From the NCBI RefSeq assembly GCF_015207705.1, contig NZ_JADEWI010000033.1, positions 1 through 64,000 of the forward strand: a stretch of DNA of 64,000 nucleotides, read 5' to 3'. Origin of the DNA: Nostoc sp. LEGE 06077 (GTDB taxonomy: Bacteria; Cyanobacteriota; Cyanobacteriia; Cyanobacteriales; Nostocaceae). Under the pieces are notes generated by a model. It searched no databases. It was given only the letters and a program-made list of their open reading frames with translations, and was not told where the DNA came from. Position numbers and translations under genes: made by a program. Shown here one piece after another: positions 9,163 to 18,987 of the stretch. Within the stretch, counting starts at the first letter, position 1. Each line of letters begins with the position of its first letter.

Positions 9163-9264
9163 TCAAAGACGTGTTTTTTCACGCTGCACCGAGTTCTCGC
9201 AAATCGCGCTTTGCGATGTTTTGAGCGTTGATGCTCGTCGGAACTGTGCTAACAACTGAGGGCG

Positions 9265-10026
9265 TTAATGCTCCTCATGCTCTTCGCCGCCGTGTCCTTC
9301 CATTGCCTCATGAATGTATGCCCCTGCTAGGGTAGCAAACACCAGGGCTTGAATGGCACTGGTAAATAAACCCAAGGCCATTACAGGTAGAGGTACAAAT
9401 AAAGGGACGAGCAGGACTAACACCGCTACCACCAATTCATCCGCCAAGATGTTACCGAAAAGACGGAAGCTTAGGGAGAGGGGCTTAGTGAAATCTTCGA
9501 GAATGGCGATCGGCAACAATACGGGTGTTGGCTCTATGTATTTCTTGAAGTAGCCCAAACCACGCTTGCTGAAACCTGCGTAAAAATAAGCGAGGGAAGT
9601 CAGCAGTGCCAATGCTACCGTCGTATTGATGTCGTTGGTGGGAGCCGCTAATTCACCAGATGGCAGCTTAATTAGCTTCCAGGGAATTAACGCACCTGAC
9701 CAGTTCGATACGAAGATAAACAAGAACAATGTACCAATAAATGGTACCCAAGGGCGGTACTCTTTCTCACCAAGTTGGTTTTTTGCTAGATCACGAATAA
9801 ATTCCAGGGCGTATTCCATTAAGTTCTGGATACCACTGGGAACTTTTTGTATGTTGCGAGTAGCAGCGATGGAAGCCACTACTAGAATGCTAATCACAAA
9901 CCATGAGGTGAGAAAAACTTGCCCATGAATTTTCAGATTGCCTAATTGCCAGTAGAAATGTTGACCTACTTCTAATTCGGCGAGGGGAAAAGAATTAAAG
10001 GCGTTTAAGACACTAAGCATTTGCAT
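9265..10026 (-). CDS. atpB: ATP synthase Fo subunit a
   Basis: A 253-residue membrane subunit that forms the two proton half-channels next to the c-ring. Several membrane helices are seen; the essential arginine lies in [15 protein letters not shown] (about residue 190), with the matching C-terminal helix [17 protein letters not shown]. The C-terminus is rich in His and Glu. Start ATG 10026; an ATG two codons later is equally possible. Confidence 0.97.
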   Translation of the reverse strand: MQMLSVLNAFNSFPLAELEVGQHFYWQLGNLKIHGQVFLTSWFVISILVVASIAATRNIQKVPSGIQNLMEYALEFIRDLAKNQLGEKEYRPWVPFIGTLFLFIFVSNWSGALIPWKLIKLPSGELAAPTNDINTTVALALLTSLAYFYAGFSKRGLGYFKKYIEPTPVLLPIAILEDFTKPLSLSFRLFGNILADELVVAVLVLLVPLFVPLPVMALGLFTSAIQALVFATLAGAYIHEAMEGHGGEEHEEH

Positions 10027-10086
10027 TCTTCAAGCATTTTCCCCAACAAGCGAGGATGGGTGTATTGTCTTTGTGAGTCTGATTTT

Positions 10087-10530
10087 TTAAGAATCAGAAA
10101 TGAACGCAGTTTGCACCGTATAGACGAGGAGCGTGGCTTTGTATGTGAGAAATCCCAAAAATATGGGCAGTACATGTAGATCGTGCCATTGAGTTGCTAG
10201 TACAATCAACCCAACAAATAGAGCAAAACGATTTTTGCTCAAACGATTTTTTTCAGCGCCGAGTTGCTCAACGTCTTTAGCCAGCATCTTTAAGTAAACC
10301 ACACCTGTACACGCCCCAATTAAATAATTCAGGGCAGTGTTTAAGGAATAAAAAATCCACACAGAGATAAATATAATCCCCGTCAAAACAAGTGTGATTA
10401 CCAACAACTTCTGATAGAGTTGATGAAACTCCTGCATAGAAGCGTTTACTGATTCTGTTTCCTCAAAACCAGATGGGGCATCTTGTTGTGTTGTCGGAGT
10501 GGTTGCAATTGGTTCTTCTGACAAGCTCAC
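10087..10530 (-). CDS. atp1: ATP synthase protein I (AtpI/Atp1-type)
   Basis: A 147-residue membrane protein, first gene of the operon. After an acidic N-terminus it has about four hydrophobic segments (residues 42-62, 65-82, 101-117, 120-140). Such proteins help assemble the c-ring and are not essential. The likely start is GTG at 10530 (MSLSEEP); no ATG exists near. The spacer to atpB is 60 bases. Confidence 0.88.
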   Translation of the reverse strand: MSLSEEPIATTPTTQQDAPSGFEETESVNASMQEFHQLYQKLLVITLVLTGIIFISVWIFYSLNTALNYLIGACTGVVYLKMLAKDVEQLGAEKNRLSKNRFALFVGLIVLATQWHDLHVLPIFLGFLTYKATLLVYTVQTAFISDS

Positions 10531-11190
10531 GGGACTTGAAACTAGTACAGCTAACTATTATGACTGCACATTCAGTCAGCTGAATCATATCACGATCCGG
10601 TAACAATACTTTAGAAAAAAACAATTAACTTCTTGTTTCTTAGCTAAAAGCAACACAAACTAACTCTCAGCACAAACACAGAGTAAATTTAGGAACTAGG
10701 CAAATTAGAATGTAATGCGATCGCCTAAAAAATTCCTAATTGATGTATAATCGCTTTTTCCTCAGATAATTTAAGTGACCTCCAGAAGCGTTGTGTAATC
10801 ACCTATGTAATGTTTCGGGAAAGCTGGGTTGAGAAAATTGAGATGGTGCTTGAGGAGCGTAGACGCAGAACGTCTTGTCGTTAGACATCACACCAAGGCT
10901 TAATTTATCTAAACTTCAGCCTGTTGATTTTGTACTACCCACGGAAAAGGGCATTGCTGTGTACATTCTTAATTTACATTAGATTCGCCAAAATTGCTTG
11001 TTTGGCTCCTACATCTCTCCCAATCAGCCCAGACTTCTGCACCCTATTTAATATTTTGAGGTTGGGTGTAAGGCTTTTGAAAACTACACCCACACACCTC
11101 ACACTCTGACACGCCTAGCTAAAATCATCGATTTTTCGTTTAACTACATAAGTCCCATTCTAAAGATGTCAATCTTAGAGCGAGAACAAC
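10531..11190. other. 660-base spacer upstream of the ATP synthase operon
   Basis: It must hold the operon promoter and the end of the peroxiredoxin transcription unit. Seen: AT-rich DNA, a HIP1-like site at 10718, and a dispersed-repeat fragment with GTAGACGCAGAACGTC near 10858. A 61-codon frame at 10924-11109 has no RBS and a composition like non-coding DNA. No RNA gene was recognised. Confidence 0.5.
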
Positions 11191-11736
11191 TTACCACTCG
11201 GTTCCACGGAAAGGGTAGTTTCTGGGAATGATGTACTCTAGTCCTTGCAGCAAGAAGGCAAAATCTACACGAGAGAAGGGATGAGTACCGATGTTTGCAA
11301 AGTATAAACGACCATCGGGCTTGATCAAAAATACAGCGGGTTCGCTAAATAAAGCAGGTTCACTTTCAAAATGTCCTTTGGTGAGATACAGTCCCCAACG
11401 GCGCATTTCATCGGGGGTTAAGTCATATCCAATGGTGAGATTTTGGATGTTAGCTTTTGCTTGAAATTGTTGCGCTCTTTCCAAGGAATCGCCGCTGATG
11501 GCGATCGCTTTTACACCCAGTTGTGTGAAAGCATCCAGTTTTTGCTCTAAATCAGTAATATATTGTTCGCAAATAGGGCAGTGTAGACCTCTGTAGAACA
11601 CAATCATTGTGTAGTTTTCAGGATTTTGGTCAGCTAGTTTCCAGATGTTTCCATCTAAGGTTTTGACTTCCAAAACAGGAGCCTGATTGCCCATGATTAG
11701 TTTAGGTGAGGTCGTTTTCTCGGATTGAGTAATCAT
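11191..11736 (-). CDS. peroxiredoxin-like (AhpC/TSA) protein
   Basis: A 181-residue thioredoxin-fold protein. The active segment FYRGLHCPICEQY (about residues 48-60) holds a CPIC pair at the peroxidatic position, and AISGDSLERA marks the next strand. No signal peptide, so cytoplasmic. It belongs to the peroxiredoxin-like group where the Cys pair CxxC replaces the usual TxxC, so the chemistry may be thiol oxidoreductase rather than classic peroxidase. ATG 11736. It stands alone between long spacers. Confidence 0.85.
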   Translation of the reverse strand: MITQSEKTTSPKLIMGNQAPVLEVKTLDGNIWKLADQNPENYTMIVFYRGLHCPICEQYITDLEQKLDAFTQLGVKAIAISGDSLERAQQFQAKANIQNLTIGYDLTPDEMRRWGLYLTKGHFESEPALFSEPAVFLIKPDGRLYFANIGTHPFSRVDFAFLLQGLEYIIPRNYPFRGTEW

Positions 11737-12070
11737 AATTTTGCCACCAATTTTATAGATGCGTTTCGTCGAGTATTGACTCGCACTTGTTGAACTAAAT
11801 CCGGGTATTAATTTACCTCAAGCAAAGGCGCAAAGGTGCAAAGAGAAGAAGTAAATAATATTTTTTTAATTTCTTTTTCTAAAGATATTGCTCCAGGCAA
11901 GATTAACTTAATTAAAATTGGCGGATTTTAGCAATTTTCACTGAATTAAGGTAAAAGAAAAATAATTTACCGTAGATGAATCTGTTTTACAGAAATTATA
12001 AATGACAAAAAACTAACAAAGATCACTACTATATTTTGATTTTTCAGGTAAGCTTTCAAAATCAGTTTTC
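11737..12070. other. 334-base spacer without recognised genes
   Basis: AT-rich divergent spacer between the peroxiredoxin-like gene and the HAD gene. It contains a GCAAAGGCGCAAAGGTGCAAAG tandem-like tract near 11822-11845 (a degenerate 10-base repeat). Promoters for both genes should lie here; none stands out. Confidence 0.45.
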
Positions 12071-12868
12071 ATGCTCAACACTATGACGGCCAGTAGTCCT
12101 ACAATTTTAGCCTTAGACTTTGACGGAGTGATTTGCGACGGACTAATTGAATATTTTGAGGTAGCATGGCGTACCTACTGTAAACTTTGGTCGCCAACTA
12201 ACGATACACCACCAGATGACTTGGCTTTGAGATTTTACCGCCTCAGACCAGTGATTGAAACAGGTTGGGAAATGCCTGTTTTAATCAAAGCTTTGTTAGA
12301 GGGAATGTCTGATGAGCAAATTCTTCAGGAATGGACAACAATTACGCCACAAATTTTGTTAAAAAATAATTTGCCGGCTAGAGAAATCGGTGCCAAACTA
12401 GATCACCTCCGGGATGAATGGATTGCGACAGATTTACAAGGCTGGCTGAATCTGCATAGATTTTATCCGGGGGTGATCGAAAAAATTAAATTGACTGTGG
12501 CTAGTGATGTGCAGTTGTTCATCGTCACTACTAAGGAAGGGCGGTTTGTGCAGCAATTATTGCAACAAGAAGGGGTAAATTTGCCTGAAACAGCTATTTT
12601 TGGCAAAGAAGTGAAACGTCCCAAATATGAAATTCTGCGAGAATTAATTCAAACAGCTAATCAACAACCCGTTAGTTTATGGTTTGTGGAAGACCGAATC
12701 AAAACTTTGCAGTTAGTTCAACAGCAGGCTGATCTGGAAAATGTAAAACTTTTCTTAGCAGATTGGGGCTATAATACCCAACCAGAAAGGAAAGCGGCGC
12801 AAGATGATCAGCGGATTGAGTTACTATCGCTGTCGCAGTTTGCCAAGGCTTTCGCAGATTGGTTGTAA
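12071..12868 (+). CDS. HAD-superfamily hydrolase
   Basis: A 265-residue cytoplasmic phosphatase-like protein. HAD motif I is LALDFDGVICDG (nucleophile in DFDGV, about residue 16), motif II is the Thr in FIVTTKEG, and motif IV is the acidic WFVEDRIKTL. The helical cap sits between motifs I and II. Cyanobacterial members of this group have unknown substrates. ATG 12071 or the in-frame ATG 12083 could start it. A hairpin follows the stop. Confidence 0.8.
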   Translation: MLNTMTASSPTILALDFDGVICDGLIEYFEVAWRTYCKLWSPTNDTPPDDLALRFYRLRPVIETGWEMPVLIKALLEGMSDEQILQEWTTITPQILLKNNLPAREIGAKLDHLRDEWIATDLQGWLNLHRFYPGVIEKIKLTVASDVQLFIVTTKEGRFVQQLLQQEGVNLPETAIFGKEVKRPKYEILRELIQTANQQPVSLWFVEDRIKTLQLVQQQADLENVKLFLADWGYNTQPERKAAQDDQRIELLSLSQFAKAFADWL

Positions 12869-12876
12869 ACAAGTTG

Positions 12877-12902
12877 TAGAGACGTAAAATTTTGCGTCTC
12901 TA
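12877..12902 (+). terminator. hairpin after the HAD gene
   Basis: Arms 12877-12889 and 12890-12902 are directly adjacent inverted copies (13 positions, one G-T), eight bases after the stop. The TAGAGACG core is shared with hairpins in the ATP synthase operon and at 62412. It likely ends transcription, but there is no clean T run. Confidence 0.5.
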
Positions 12903-12941
12903 TTTACTGCCTTTAGTAAGGTGAATAACCTCTAAAAATCT

Positions 12942-14117
12942 ATGCTTGACCTGACAAAATTAGCGCGACAAATGCAAGGTTTAAGTCAGCATCTATCACT
13001 AGAAGCTGTTGCTGGTCGCCAGCGCTTAGAATTAGCCCAACAACATTTAATAAATGCTTACGCGTGTCAGCAAGATTTAATTGAACGTCAGGAGAAATGG
13101 CGCGATCGCATTCTCTTTGCTAATGCTACCCCAATTGAGCCATTAGAAACTCGGATTGATATTCCTGTGCCGCCCAAGGTGCATACTGTGATTGCTACTG
13201 ACGGTTCACAAATTGCACCTAGCCATCACGAAATTGCTTATTGCTATCTCTTAAATATCGGCAGAGTTGTTTTACACTACGGTCAAAACCTCCATCCACT
13301 GCTTGATAGTTTACCAGAGGTATTTTACCGCCCCGAAGATTTATATGCGTCACGTCAGTGGGGAATTAGAACAGAAGAATGGATGGGTTTTTGTCGGACA
13401 GCGAGTGAAGCAACGGTATTGGCTGAATTAGCTTGTGCGGCTAGAAGTGATGCGCCAACCTTAGCAATGGTGGATGGTTCCTTAGTTTATTGGTTTTTGG
13501 AACAGTTACCTTTAGATGCACGCGATCGCATTTTACCGCCGATTTTGCAAGCTTGGCAGCAGCTACGGGAAGCTGGAATCCCGTTAATGGGATATCTGAG
13601 TGCTTCGCGGAATGTTGAAGGGATTAACTTTTTGCGCTTAATGGCTTGTCCTCATCCAGTCCCTGACTGTGTAAGTTACTGTCCCAACCAGTTAGAGAAA
13701 GTTCCTTGCAAAGTTTTTGAACCTCTACGAGATACCTCTTTGTGGTCAACTCAACTCCAACCCGGACAACGCGGCCCTTTGTGGCGGAGTAATGCGCGAA
13801 TTTTAGAGTTTTATGAAGGACAAAGCATTTATTTTTGCTATGTTCATGTAGGTACGGAAATTGCCCGAATTGAATTACCAGCCTGGGTTGTCGAAAATAC
13901 AGCAATGTTGGATCAAGCCTTGGGTTTAATGCTGGCGCAAGTACAGAAAGGATATGGCTACCCAGTAGCGATCGCCGAAGCCCATAATCAAGCGGTGGTC
14001 AGAGGTGGCGATAAAGCGCGGTTCTTCGCCCTTTTAGAAAAACAAATGATTAAAGCTGGCTTAAAAAATGTTGGTACTTCTTATAAAGAAGCCCGCAAAC
14101 GGGGAAGTATTGCTTAA
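12942..14117 (+). CDS. NurA-domain nuclease
   Basis: A 391-residue protein with the NurA signature: motif ATDGSQIAPSHHE (about residues 84-96) with the first metal-binding Asp, and AMVDGSLVYWFLE (about 176-188) with the second. A C-terminal H-rich helix (AEAHNQAVV) fits the third conserved site. NurA is a Mn-dependent 5'-3' nuclease that works with the HerA translocase in archaeal double-strand break resection; cyanobacteria carry NurA-like proteins, but no herA is next to it here. ATG 12942. Confidence 0.85.
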   Translation: MLDLTKLARQMQGLSQHLSLEAVAGRQRLELAQQHLINAYACQQDLIERQEKWRDRILFANATPIEPLETRIDIPVPPKVHTVIATDGSQIAPSHHEIAYCYLLNIGRVVLHYGQNLHPLLDSLPEVFYRPEDLYASRQWGIRTEEWMGFCRTASEATVLAELACAARSDAPTLAMVDGSLVYWFLEQLPLDARDRILPPILQAWQQLREAGIPLMGYLSASRNVEGINFLRLMACPHPVPDCVSYCPNQLEKVPCKVFEPLRDTSLWSTQLQPGQRGPLWRSNARILEFYEGQSIYFCYVHVGTEIARIELPAWVVENTAMLDQALGLMLAQVQKGYGYPVAIAEAHNQAVVRGGDKARFFALLEKQMIKAGLKNVGTSYKEARKRGSIA

Positions 14118-14157
14118 ATTCTTAATTACCATAGAATTAGCGATACAACGGTAAGCC

Positions 14158-14943
14158 ATGCAAAATATCAATCAATTAAGCACGACAAGGTTAAGTTTAG
14201 AGATATTCCATGTCCAGACAAACACGGTTTTTGATTTACCCCCAAACCTGATGGTGATTCGTATTGGTAAGTCAAATGCTCAAAATCCGCCTGATATAGA
14301 TGTTTCTAGTTTGCCAAATGCAGAGGTAGTTTCTCGCATTCACGCTCAAATTATGGTGGATGGTAGTAATTACTTGATTGAAGACTTAGGTAGTTCTAAC
14401 GGCACCTTTCTCAACGATATCAAGCTAGAACAGGGAATTACACATACTTTAAAAATAGGCGATCGCATTGACCTTGGGCAAGGACATTCTGTCACTTTTA
14501 TTTTTCAAAATTCCCCAGAACATTCACCAGCTTTATTGACAGATATTAATGGCACTCAAATTGCACCCCAACTAGTTGAACAAAATAAACCAATTGTGGT
14601 AGATAAAACAACTAAGCTATTAGGTTTGACTTTAATAGTTGCCAGCATCGTGATTTCAACCGCAAATATTAGAATTGGTATATTTTTCGGTCTTCCGAGC
14701 GTAATTTTATGTTTTGCCGGAATTTTTGTTTTGTGCCAACAAAGAATTAACCGCAATCTAGGCTGGATTTTGATTGCATTAGGCATCGCTATCATGATAT
14801 TTACGGGGCGGCTGTTTGCCTCAGTTAACCTCTTACTTTTACTAGTAACTTCAGCTTTATTTTTTATAGGATATTTGCTTTTTACAACAGGTAAAATATT
14901 TGGTTATGATTGGCGATCGCTACAACAAATAATTAATAAATAA
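14158..14943 (+). CDS. FHA-domain membrane protein
   Basis: A 261-residue protein. Residues about 25-120 form a forkhead-associated domain: IRIGKSN, VSRIHAQI (phosphothreonine-binding Arg/Ser/His region) and LGSSNGTFLND. Residues about 155-255 form four closely spaced hydrophobic helices. FHA domains bind phosphothreonine, so this is probably a membrane receptor for a Ser/Thr-kinase output, with the FHA part in the cytoplasm. It follows nurA by 40 bases and may be co-transcribed. Confidence 0.85.
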   Translation: MQNINQLSTTRLSLEIFHVQTNTVFDLPPNLMVIRIGKSNAQNPPDIDVSSLPNAEVVSRIHAQIMVDGSNYLIEDLGSSNGTFLNDIKLEQGITHTLKIGDRIDLGQGHSVTFIFQNSPEHSPALLTDINGTQIAPQLVEQNKPIVVDKTTKLLGLTLIVASIVISTANIRIGIFFGLPSVILCFAGIFVLCQQRINRNLGWILIALGIAIMIFTGRLFASVNLLLLLVTSALFFIGYLLFTTGKIFGYDWRSLQQIINK

Positions 14944-14969
14944 AAGGTTACGCTATTCGCATAACCTTT
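14943..14969 (+). terminator. terminator between converging FHA and RTX genes
   Basis: AAAGGTTA (14943-14950) and TAACCTTT (14962-14969) form an 8-bp stem with an 11-base loop, followed by GTTTGC. It starts at the last base of the FHA stop codon. It may serve both converging genes. Confidence 0.5.
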
Positions 14970-15030
14970 GTTTGCTGAACTATTTCAAATGTGCCAAATG
15001 ACTATCAAATAATTGGTTTGATGCCAGTTT

Positions 15031-18000
15031 TTAAACAATTACGAAATTGCTTAAATTCAGTCCAGGCGCACCAGATAGTTGTGCTAATTGCACCTGTCTA
15101 AATCCACCAACATTACCATCTTGGTCAAAATACAGCGCACCAGTAGTGTTGTTATAGATAAATCGCTGATCACTAGTATTAGCAGATGTTCCCAAAGTAA
15201 ACTGACTAATCGATAGTGAACCTGCTAATAATCCACCACCAAAACCAGCAGCTGATATCTGAATGATGTCATTAGTTATGTTGAAGTCAGTAATAGTATC
15301 AGTCCCTTCATTGAAACTATTAAAAACAAAAGTATCTACACCGCTACCGCCAGTGATGAGATCGCTACCTCTGCCACCTATGAGAAAATCATTGCCATTA
15401 CCACCGATGAGGGTATCATTACCCAGTCCACCGTCGAGGGTGTTATTCCCAGCCGCACCCACAGCCGACAGAGTATCATTCCCACTGTCACCAGAGAGTA
15501 GGTTATTGCCGCTGGAATCATCCACAGTTAGTATATCGCTACCATTGCCACCGTAGAGGGTGTTATTCCCAAAAGAACCAATAGCAGACAATTCATCATT
15601 TCCAACACCACCATCAAGTAGGTTAATCCCTTCGGAATACTCCACACTTAATCTGTCATTACCACCTCTGGCGATGAGGATGTTATTACCCACTGAAGCA
15701 TCTGCCAACAGTACATCATCAGCATTATCACCATTGAGGGTATTATTGCCGCTAGATTGATTCACATTTAAGATATTACGCCCAGCGCCACCGTTGAGGG
15801 TATTATTACCAGATGAATCAATCGCCGACAGATGATCATCGCCACTACCACCATCAAGGGTGTTATTGCCGATTGATTCATCTGCATCTAATGTATCGTC
15901 ACCAGCATTACCGATAAGAGTATTATCACCCTCGGAACGATAAGCAGCCAGAGTATCATTCCCGTTGTAACCATTCAGCAGGTTATCTCCTGTGGAATCA
16001 CTCACATCTAAGGTATCGTCGCCTTCGCCACCGTTGAGGTTATTATTCCCAGATGTACCAATAGCGGTAATATAATCATCACCAGCGCCACCGTTAATGA
16101 CATCATCACCACCACTGCCGCCAGAGAGTGTATCGTTGCCGTTAGTTCCCACAATATTGTCATTGTAGGCTGTGCCGATCAGCGTTAAGCTTTCGATGTT
16201 GCTGTAGTTAACCCGATTTGTCCCAGCGGTGATTCTACCAGTGTTGGTAACAGCATTGTATGTGGAAGTGATGCCGGCTGTAGCATGGCTGTAATCAACA
16301 GAGAGGGTATCTTCTCCTTCTCCACCATCAACGGTCTGCACGGCAATTGCTGTTAACTCTGATAATGCGGCACTGATGTAAATCGCGTCATTTCCTGCGC
16401 CGCCATTGAGGGTGTTATTCCCAGATACACCAAGTGCAGAAAGCTCATCATTACCACTATCACCATTGAGCAAGTTATTGCCTGTGGAATTGTCAATGTT
16501 TAAGGTATCGTTACCTTCGCCAGCGTTGAGGGTGTTATTTCCCGATGAACCAACAGCAGAAAGCTCATCATTCCCATTACCCCCATTGAGGGTGTTATTA
16601 CCTCTGGATTGATCTGCAATTAATCTATCATTACCACCTTCACCGTTGAGGATATTATTTCCTTCGGAACCAACCGCCGTCAGATAATCATCATTAGCAC
16701 CACCATTGAGGGTGTTATTGCCGCTGGATTGATCAACGTTTAAGATATCTTCCCCATTTCCACCATTGAGGACGTTATTCCCTTCGGAACCAATCGCCGA
16801 AAGTAAGTCATCACCCACACCACCATTGAGGGTGTTATTACCTCTGGATTGATCTATATCTAATGAATCATCACCAGCATTGCCGCTGAGGATGTTAATT
16901 CCAGATGAACGATAAGCTGTCAGGGTATCGTTACCGTTGTCACCATTTAGCTGGTTATCCCCTGTGGAATCGCTCACATCTAATGTATCGTCCTCATTAC
17001 CACCATTGAGGATGTTATTCCCCTCGGAAGCGATCGCTGTAATATAATCATCACCTGCACCACCATTGAGTCGGTTATTCCCTGTAGAATTGTCAATGTT
17101 TAACGTGTCTTGACCATTCCCACCATTAAGGGTGTTATTTCCAGCAGCACCAATAGCAGACAGTTCATCATTATTAGCACCACCTTCAAGTAGGTTACTT
17201 CCGTCAGAATAATCCACAGTTATTCTGTCGTTACCTGCATCACCTCGGAGAGTGTTATTGCCAAATGAAGCAATGGCAGAAAGATAATCATTATCATCGC
17301 CACCATTCAACACATTATTGCCGCTGGACTGATCCACATTTAAGATATCTTCCCCATTTGCGCCGATGAAGGTGTTATTCCCCTCGGAAGCAACTGCCGA
17401 TAAATAATCACCACCAGCACCACCATTCAACACATTATTGCCGATGGACTGATCCACATTTAAGATATCGTCCCCATTTGCGCCGATGAGGGTGTTATTC
17501 CCCTCGGAAGCGATCGCCGAGAGATAGTCATCACCCGTACCACCGTTGAGAGTATTGCTACCAGTTGATTCATCCACATCTAATGAATCGTTATCTGCAC
17601 CACCATTGAGGGTGTTATCTCCAGATGAACGATATGCGGTTAGAGTATCGTTACCGTTATTCCCATTGAGTAGGTTATCCCCTGTGGAATCACTCACATT
17701 TAAGACATCATCACCTGCACCACCAGTAAGTCGGTTATTCCCCTCGGAAGCGATCGCTGTAATATAATCATCACCTGCACCACCATTGAGTCGGTTATTC
17801 CCTGTAGAATCGTCAGCGTTTAACGTGTCTTGATTGGTACCGCCATCAAGGATGTTATTCCCAAAAGTACCAACAGCAGAAAGCTGATCATTACCGCTAC
17901 CACCATCAACTAGGTTGTTACCAATGGATTGATCCACAATTAATCTGTCGTTACCACCTTCACCATTGAGGGTGTTGTTATTTCCCTCGGAACCAACCGC

Positions 18001-18987
18001 CGACAGATAATCATCACCAGCACCACCAAAAAGCAGGTTATGACCGGTTGACTGATCGATGTTTAAGATATCGTCACCATTCCCACCGTTGAAGATGTTA
18101 GTTCCAGATGAAGCGATCGCCGAGAGATAGTCATCACCAGCACCACCGATGAGGATGTTAATTCCAGTTGATTCATCCGCATCTAATGAATCGTCACCAG
18201 CATTGCCGCTGAGGATGTTAATTCCAGATGAACGATAAGCTGTCAGGGTATCGTTACCGTTGTCACCATTTAGCTGGTTATCCCCTGTGGAATCGCTCAC
18301 ATCTAATGTATCGTCCTCATTACCACCATTGAGGATGTTATTCCCCTCGGAAGCGATCGCTGTAATATAATCATCACCTGCACCACCATTGAGTCGGTTA
18401 TTCCCTGTAGAATTGTCAATGTTTAACGTGTCTTGACCATTCCCACCATTAAGGGTGTTATTTCCAGCAGCACCAATAGCAGACAGTTCATCATTATTAG
18501 CACCACCTTCAAGTAGGTTACTTCCGTCAGAATAATCCACAGTTATTCTGTCGTTACCTGCATCACCTCGGAGAGTGTTATTGCCAAATGAAGCAATGGC
18601 AGAAAGATAATCATTATCATCGCCACCATTCAACACATTATTGCCGCTGGACTGATCCACATTTAAGATATCTTCCCCATTTGCGCCGATGAAGATGTTA
18701 TTCCCCTCGGAAGCAACTGCCGATAAATAATCACCACCAGCACCACCATTCAACACATTATTGCCGGTTGATTCATCCGCATCTAATATATCGTCCCCAT
18801 TTGCGCCGTTGAGGATGCTATTACCAGATGAACCATAAACCGAAAGGGTATCATTACCAACGCCACCATCTAAAATATCGTTCCCACCATTACCTGTGAG
18901 GAAATCATTTCCTGCAAAGCCTCTAATAATCTCATTGCCACTAGTGCCAATGAGATTATCATTGCCATTGGTGCCATTAATTGCCAT
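15031..18987 (-). CDS. giant RTX-like calcium-binding repeat protein
   Basis: A 1318-residue acidic, Asn/Gly/Asp-rich protein. From residue about 10 to 1215 it is built of 20-residue units of the form NNxLNGGxGxDxLxxxxSxG. Each unit holds one GGxGxDxL calcium-binding turn plus a second SxGNNxL turn, so it should fold as a long Ca-loaded beta-roll. Units alternate in the segment after the Asp-x-Leu: one class has (S/T)A(I/V)xSxG, the next x(V/I)DxSxG. A non-repeat segment (about 860-950) interrupts the array. The C-terminal 105 residues (DTFVF... TDTITDF, ending NLSNFVIV) look like the C-terminal secretion region of type I exported RTX proteins; there is no N-terminal signal peptide. No transporter genes are near. 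Probably a cell-surface or secreted structural/adhesive protein. Confidence 0.85.
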   Translation of the reverse strand: MAINGTNGNDNLIGTSGNEIIRGFAGNDFLTGNGGNDILDGGVGNDTLSVYGSSGNSILNGANGDDILDADESTGNNVLNGGAGGDYLSAVASEGNNIFIGANGEDILNVDQSSGNNVLNGGDDNDYLSAIASFGNNTLRGDAGNDRITVDYSDGSNLLEGGANNDELSAIGAAGNNTLNGGNGQDTLNIDNSTGNNRLNGGAGDDYITAIASEGNNILNGGNEDDTLDVSDSTGDNQLNGDNGNDTLTAYRSSGINILSGNAGDDSLDADESTGINILIGGAGDDYLSAIASSGTNIFNGGNGDDILNIDQSTGHNLLFGGAGDDYLSAVGSEGNNNTLNGEGGNDRLIVDQSIGNNLVDGGSGNDQLSAVGTFGNNILDGGTNQDTLNADDSTGNNRLNGGAGDDYITAIASEGNNRLTGGAGDDVLNVSDSTGDNLLNGNNGNDTLTAYRSSGDNTLNGGADNDSLDVDESTGSNTLNGGTGDDYLSAIASEGNNTLIGANGDDILNVDQSIGNNVLNGGAGGDYLSAVASEGNNTFIGANGEDILNVDQSSGNNVLNGGDDNDYLSAIASFGNNTLRGDAGNDRITVDYSDGSNLLEGGANNDELSAIGAAGNNTLNGGNGQDTLNIDNSTGNNRLNGGAGDDYITAIASEGNNILNGGNEDDTLDVSDSTGDNQLNGDNGNDTLTAYRSSGINILSGNAGDDSLDIDQSRGNNTLNGGVGDDLLSAIGSEGNNVLNGGNGEDILNVDQSSGNNTLNGGANDDYLTAVGSEGNNILNGEGGNDRLIADQSRGNNTLNGGNGNDELSAVGSSGNNTLNAGEGNDTLNIDNSTGNNLLNGDSGNDELSALGVSGNNTLNGGAGNDAIYISAALSELTAIAVQTVDGGEGEDTLSVDYSHATAGITSTYNAVTNTGRITAGTNRVNYSNIESLTLIGTAYNDNIVGTNGNDTLSGGSGGDDVINGGAGDDYITAIGTSGNNNLNGGEGDDTLDVSDSTGDNLLNGYNGNDTLAAYRSEGDNTLIGNAGDDTLDADESIGNNTLDGGSGDDHLSAIDSSGNNTLNGGAGRNILNVNQSSGNNTLNGDNADDVLLADASVGNNILIARGGNDRLSVEYSEGINLLDGGVGNDELSAIGSFGNNTLYGGNGSDILTVDDSSGNNLLSGDSGNDTLSAVGAAGNNTLDGGLGNDTLIGGNGNDFLIGGRGSDLITGGSGVDTFVFNSFNEGTDTITDFNITNDIIQISAAGFGGGLLAGSLSISQFTLGTSANTSDQRFIYNNTTGALYFDQDGNVGGFRQVQLAQLSGAPGLNLSNFVIV
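16858..17443. repeat. internal duplication in the RTX gene, copy 1
   Basis: 586 bases that match 18181-18766 with only two differences seen by eye. It covers about residues 516-710. The copies are 1323 bases apart, which is 22 units of 60 plus one extra codon. Confidence 0.9.
18181..18766. repeat. internal duplication in the RTX gene, copy 2
   Basis: Partner of the 16858-17443 copy; about residues 75-269. The near-identity, against clear divergence of all other units, points to recent unequal exchange or gene conversion. Confidence 0.9.

Noticed and set aside
10924-11109. 61-codon plus-strand frame upstream of the ATP synthase operon
   Set aside because: No RBS, composition like non-coding DNA and no recognisable family.
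15263-17767. Plus-strand frames of 66-97 codons across the RTX gene
   Set aside because: They are antisense shadows produced by the repeat composition (Pro/Leu/Ser-rich), with no RBS.
15031-18987. 60-base periodic DNA as a possible CRISPR or satellite array
   Set aside because: The units are in one open frame, diverge at third positions and code for calcium-binding repeats. There are no unique spacers between constant repeats.
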